Made by a program: the position numbers and the translations under genes
The notes under the pieces: generated by a model
The model's database searches: none
Told to the model about the DNA's origin: nothing
The model's input: only the letters and a program-made list of their open reading frames with translations
Assembly: GCA_030141605.1 (NCBI GenBank)
Contig: JAQGDQ010000013.1
Span: 1-64,000 of the forward strand
Length of the DNA stretch: 64,000 bases
Reading direction: 5' to 3'
Origin: Tubiluchus corallicola
Lineage: Eukaryota > Priapulida > Priapulimorpha > Priapulimorphida > Tubiluchidae
Shown here: positions 62,906-64,000 of the stretch, piece by piece
Layout: each line of letters opens with the position of its first letter
Numbering within the stretch: the stretch's first letter is position 1

Positions 62906-64000
62906 ACAACAACAGCACGAAATGCGTGTCAAATTGAATTTTAAATTAAGCATAACACCATTAAGCTTACTAATGATAGTAACAGCAATAGCCTTACCAA
63001 TATCAATTACATCAGCAATAACAAATGTAACAAAAACAAAGCAATAATCACTACAGTAGCAATAGCTTGACTTTAAACACTGGTATTGTTGTTCTAAAAA
63101 CACGTCATTTTCTGCACCATTGCATGTCTGTGTGTAAACATTGCATACCCAATTTTTAATGCAAATTTAATTCTTTTTAACAAGAATAGTGGCAATTAAT
63201 GAAAAAAAATCCCACAATCTAGAAACAAGGAAAGGGTATGACATGTCACATTGTTGCTATAGTTTTCATTAGGCGAAAGAATAGAAAAGGAGAAAAAAAA
63301 GATCAAATGAAATACTAATATCAATTTTTATGGAGTTTTTCTGCAAAATTAGTATTAGTAATTAATCTACAAAATTAGTATTAGTAATTAATGTGATCTT
63401 TTTTTTGCTTAATTTTTAACATAAAATGAGTACAGCACCAGTTCAAAATGGTCGTGCCCTTTCCTCGTTTGGGATATGTTTCATTAATTCCCACTTTTTT
63501 CCTGGAATTTTCTAGAAAATGAATCCTAGCTGTGACTTTTCATCTGCCCGCTCTCTTGTTTTGCCAAATACAGTTGCTGTCTGTTTGGGTGATTGCAGGC
63601 AATGAACAGATAAATACTTTTTCGATTTTTATGCTTCGGAGACTAGTGTTTTAGTAAATGAGTTTATTATTAAGCAAGCGCGTCTTCATTATAACTAAAA
63701 CAACCATGGAATTTTCCTGGAGTAGCAACGTTCTGCAGTCTTTATATCGGGGAAAATTAGGTGAAACAGCTTTATAGTCCACAGCTTGGCAAATTGGATT
63801 TTATGGGCTGTTACCAATAAAGCCAAGTTAATGTAGCGTCTAATAATTGCAGGACTTGTAATTGTTTCTACAACATTAAACAGTTATGGTTAGTTTCGGT
63901 AGCAAGCAGCATGGTTATTTCCTGTTTGTCAACTAATACATCTTTTATTATTAGTACTGCTATAATAGTAGGACTAGCTGAAAAAGCCAGTGGATTATTT
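62906..64000. other. ArfGAP1 3' untranslated region or intron 10
   Basis: No further ArfGAP1 exon is recognisable. If translation stops at 62905 this is 3' untranslated sequence, and an AATAAA at 63816-63821 could be its polyadenylation signal. A 26-bp tandem duplication (63344-63392) lies here. Confidence 0.5.
63344..63392 (+). repeat. 26-bp tandem duplication
   Basis: CAAAATTAGTATTAGTAATT (plus AAT) occurs at 63344 and again at 63370, a period of 26 bases. Confidence 0.9.

Overview
This window is a gene-poor, AT-rich stretch of a metazoan nuclear genome. It has long introns with GT-AG borders, scattered transposon relics, microsatellites and no bacterial-style gene packing. The repeat content and gene structure suggest an invertebrate; I cannot name a phylum from the sequence alone.

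Two protein-coding genes are secure. On the minus strand near the left edge (821-2230) is a single-exon alpha-1,3-fucosyltransferase of glycosyltransferase family GT10, a type II Golgi membrane enzyme. On the plus strand, ten exons spread over 51 kb (11457 to about 62901) encode an ArfGAP1 orthologue, the GTPase-activating protein for Arf1 that works in COPI coat dynamics at the Golgi. I assembled it exon by exon: every junction keeps the reading frame, and the product has the ArfGAP zinc finger, the arginine finger R50 and two Ser/Thr-rich regions matching the ALPS membrane-curvature sensors. The gene either ends at a stop codon directly after exon 10 or continues beyond the window. The two genes are divergently transcribed.

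Layout: 1-820, 3' flank of the fucosyltransferase gene; 821-2230, fucosyltransferase; 2231-6670, intergenic with one weak minus-strand coding candidate (3810-4082) and one copy of a dispersed repeat; 6671-7814, an internally deleted Tigger/pogo-type DNA transposon still encoding its DNA-binding domain; 8742-9365, a Ty3/gypsy relic with a possible short LTR; 11457-17470, ArfGAP1 exons 1-6 (catalytic domain and linker), with a LINE relic in intron 2; 17471-61828, three large introns (6.7, 17.0 and 20.6 kb) around the tiny exons 7 and 8, holding a tRNA-like SINE, a non-autonomous hAT element, inverted repeats, duplications and microsatellites; 61829-62905, exons 9-10; then flank or intron.

The most useful leads are inside the ArfGAP1 locus: an in-frame upstream ATG, a possible new first exon with a strong start context at 46291-46509, a possible cassette exon at 46085-46159, and an exon-10 end where a donor site and a stop codon overlap. 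No clearly new biological system was found.
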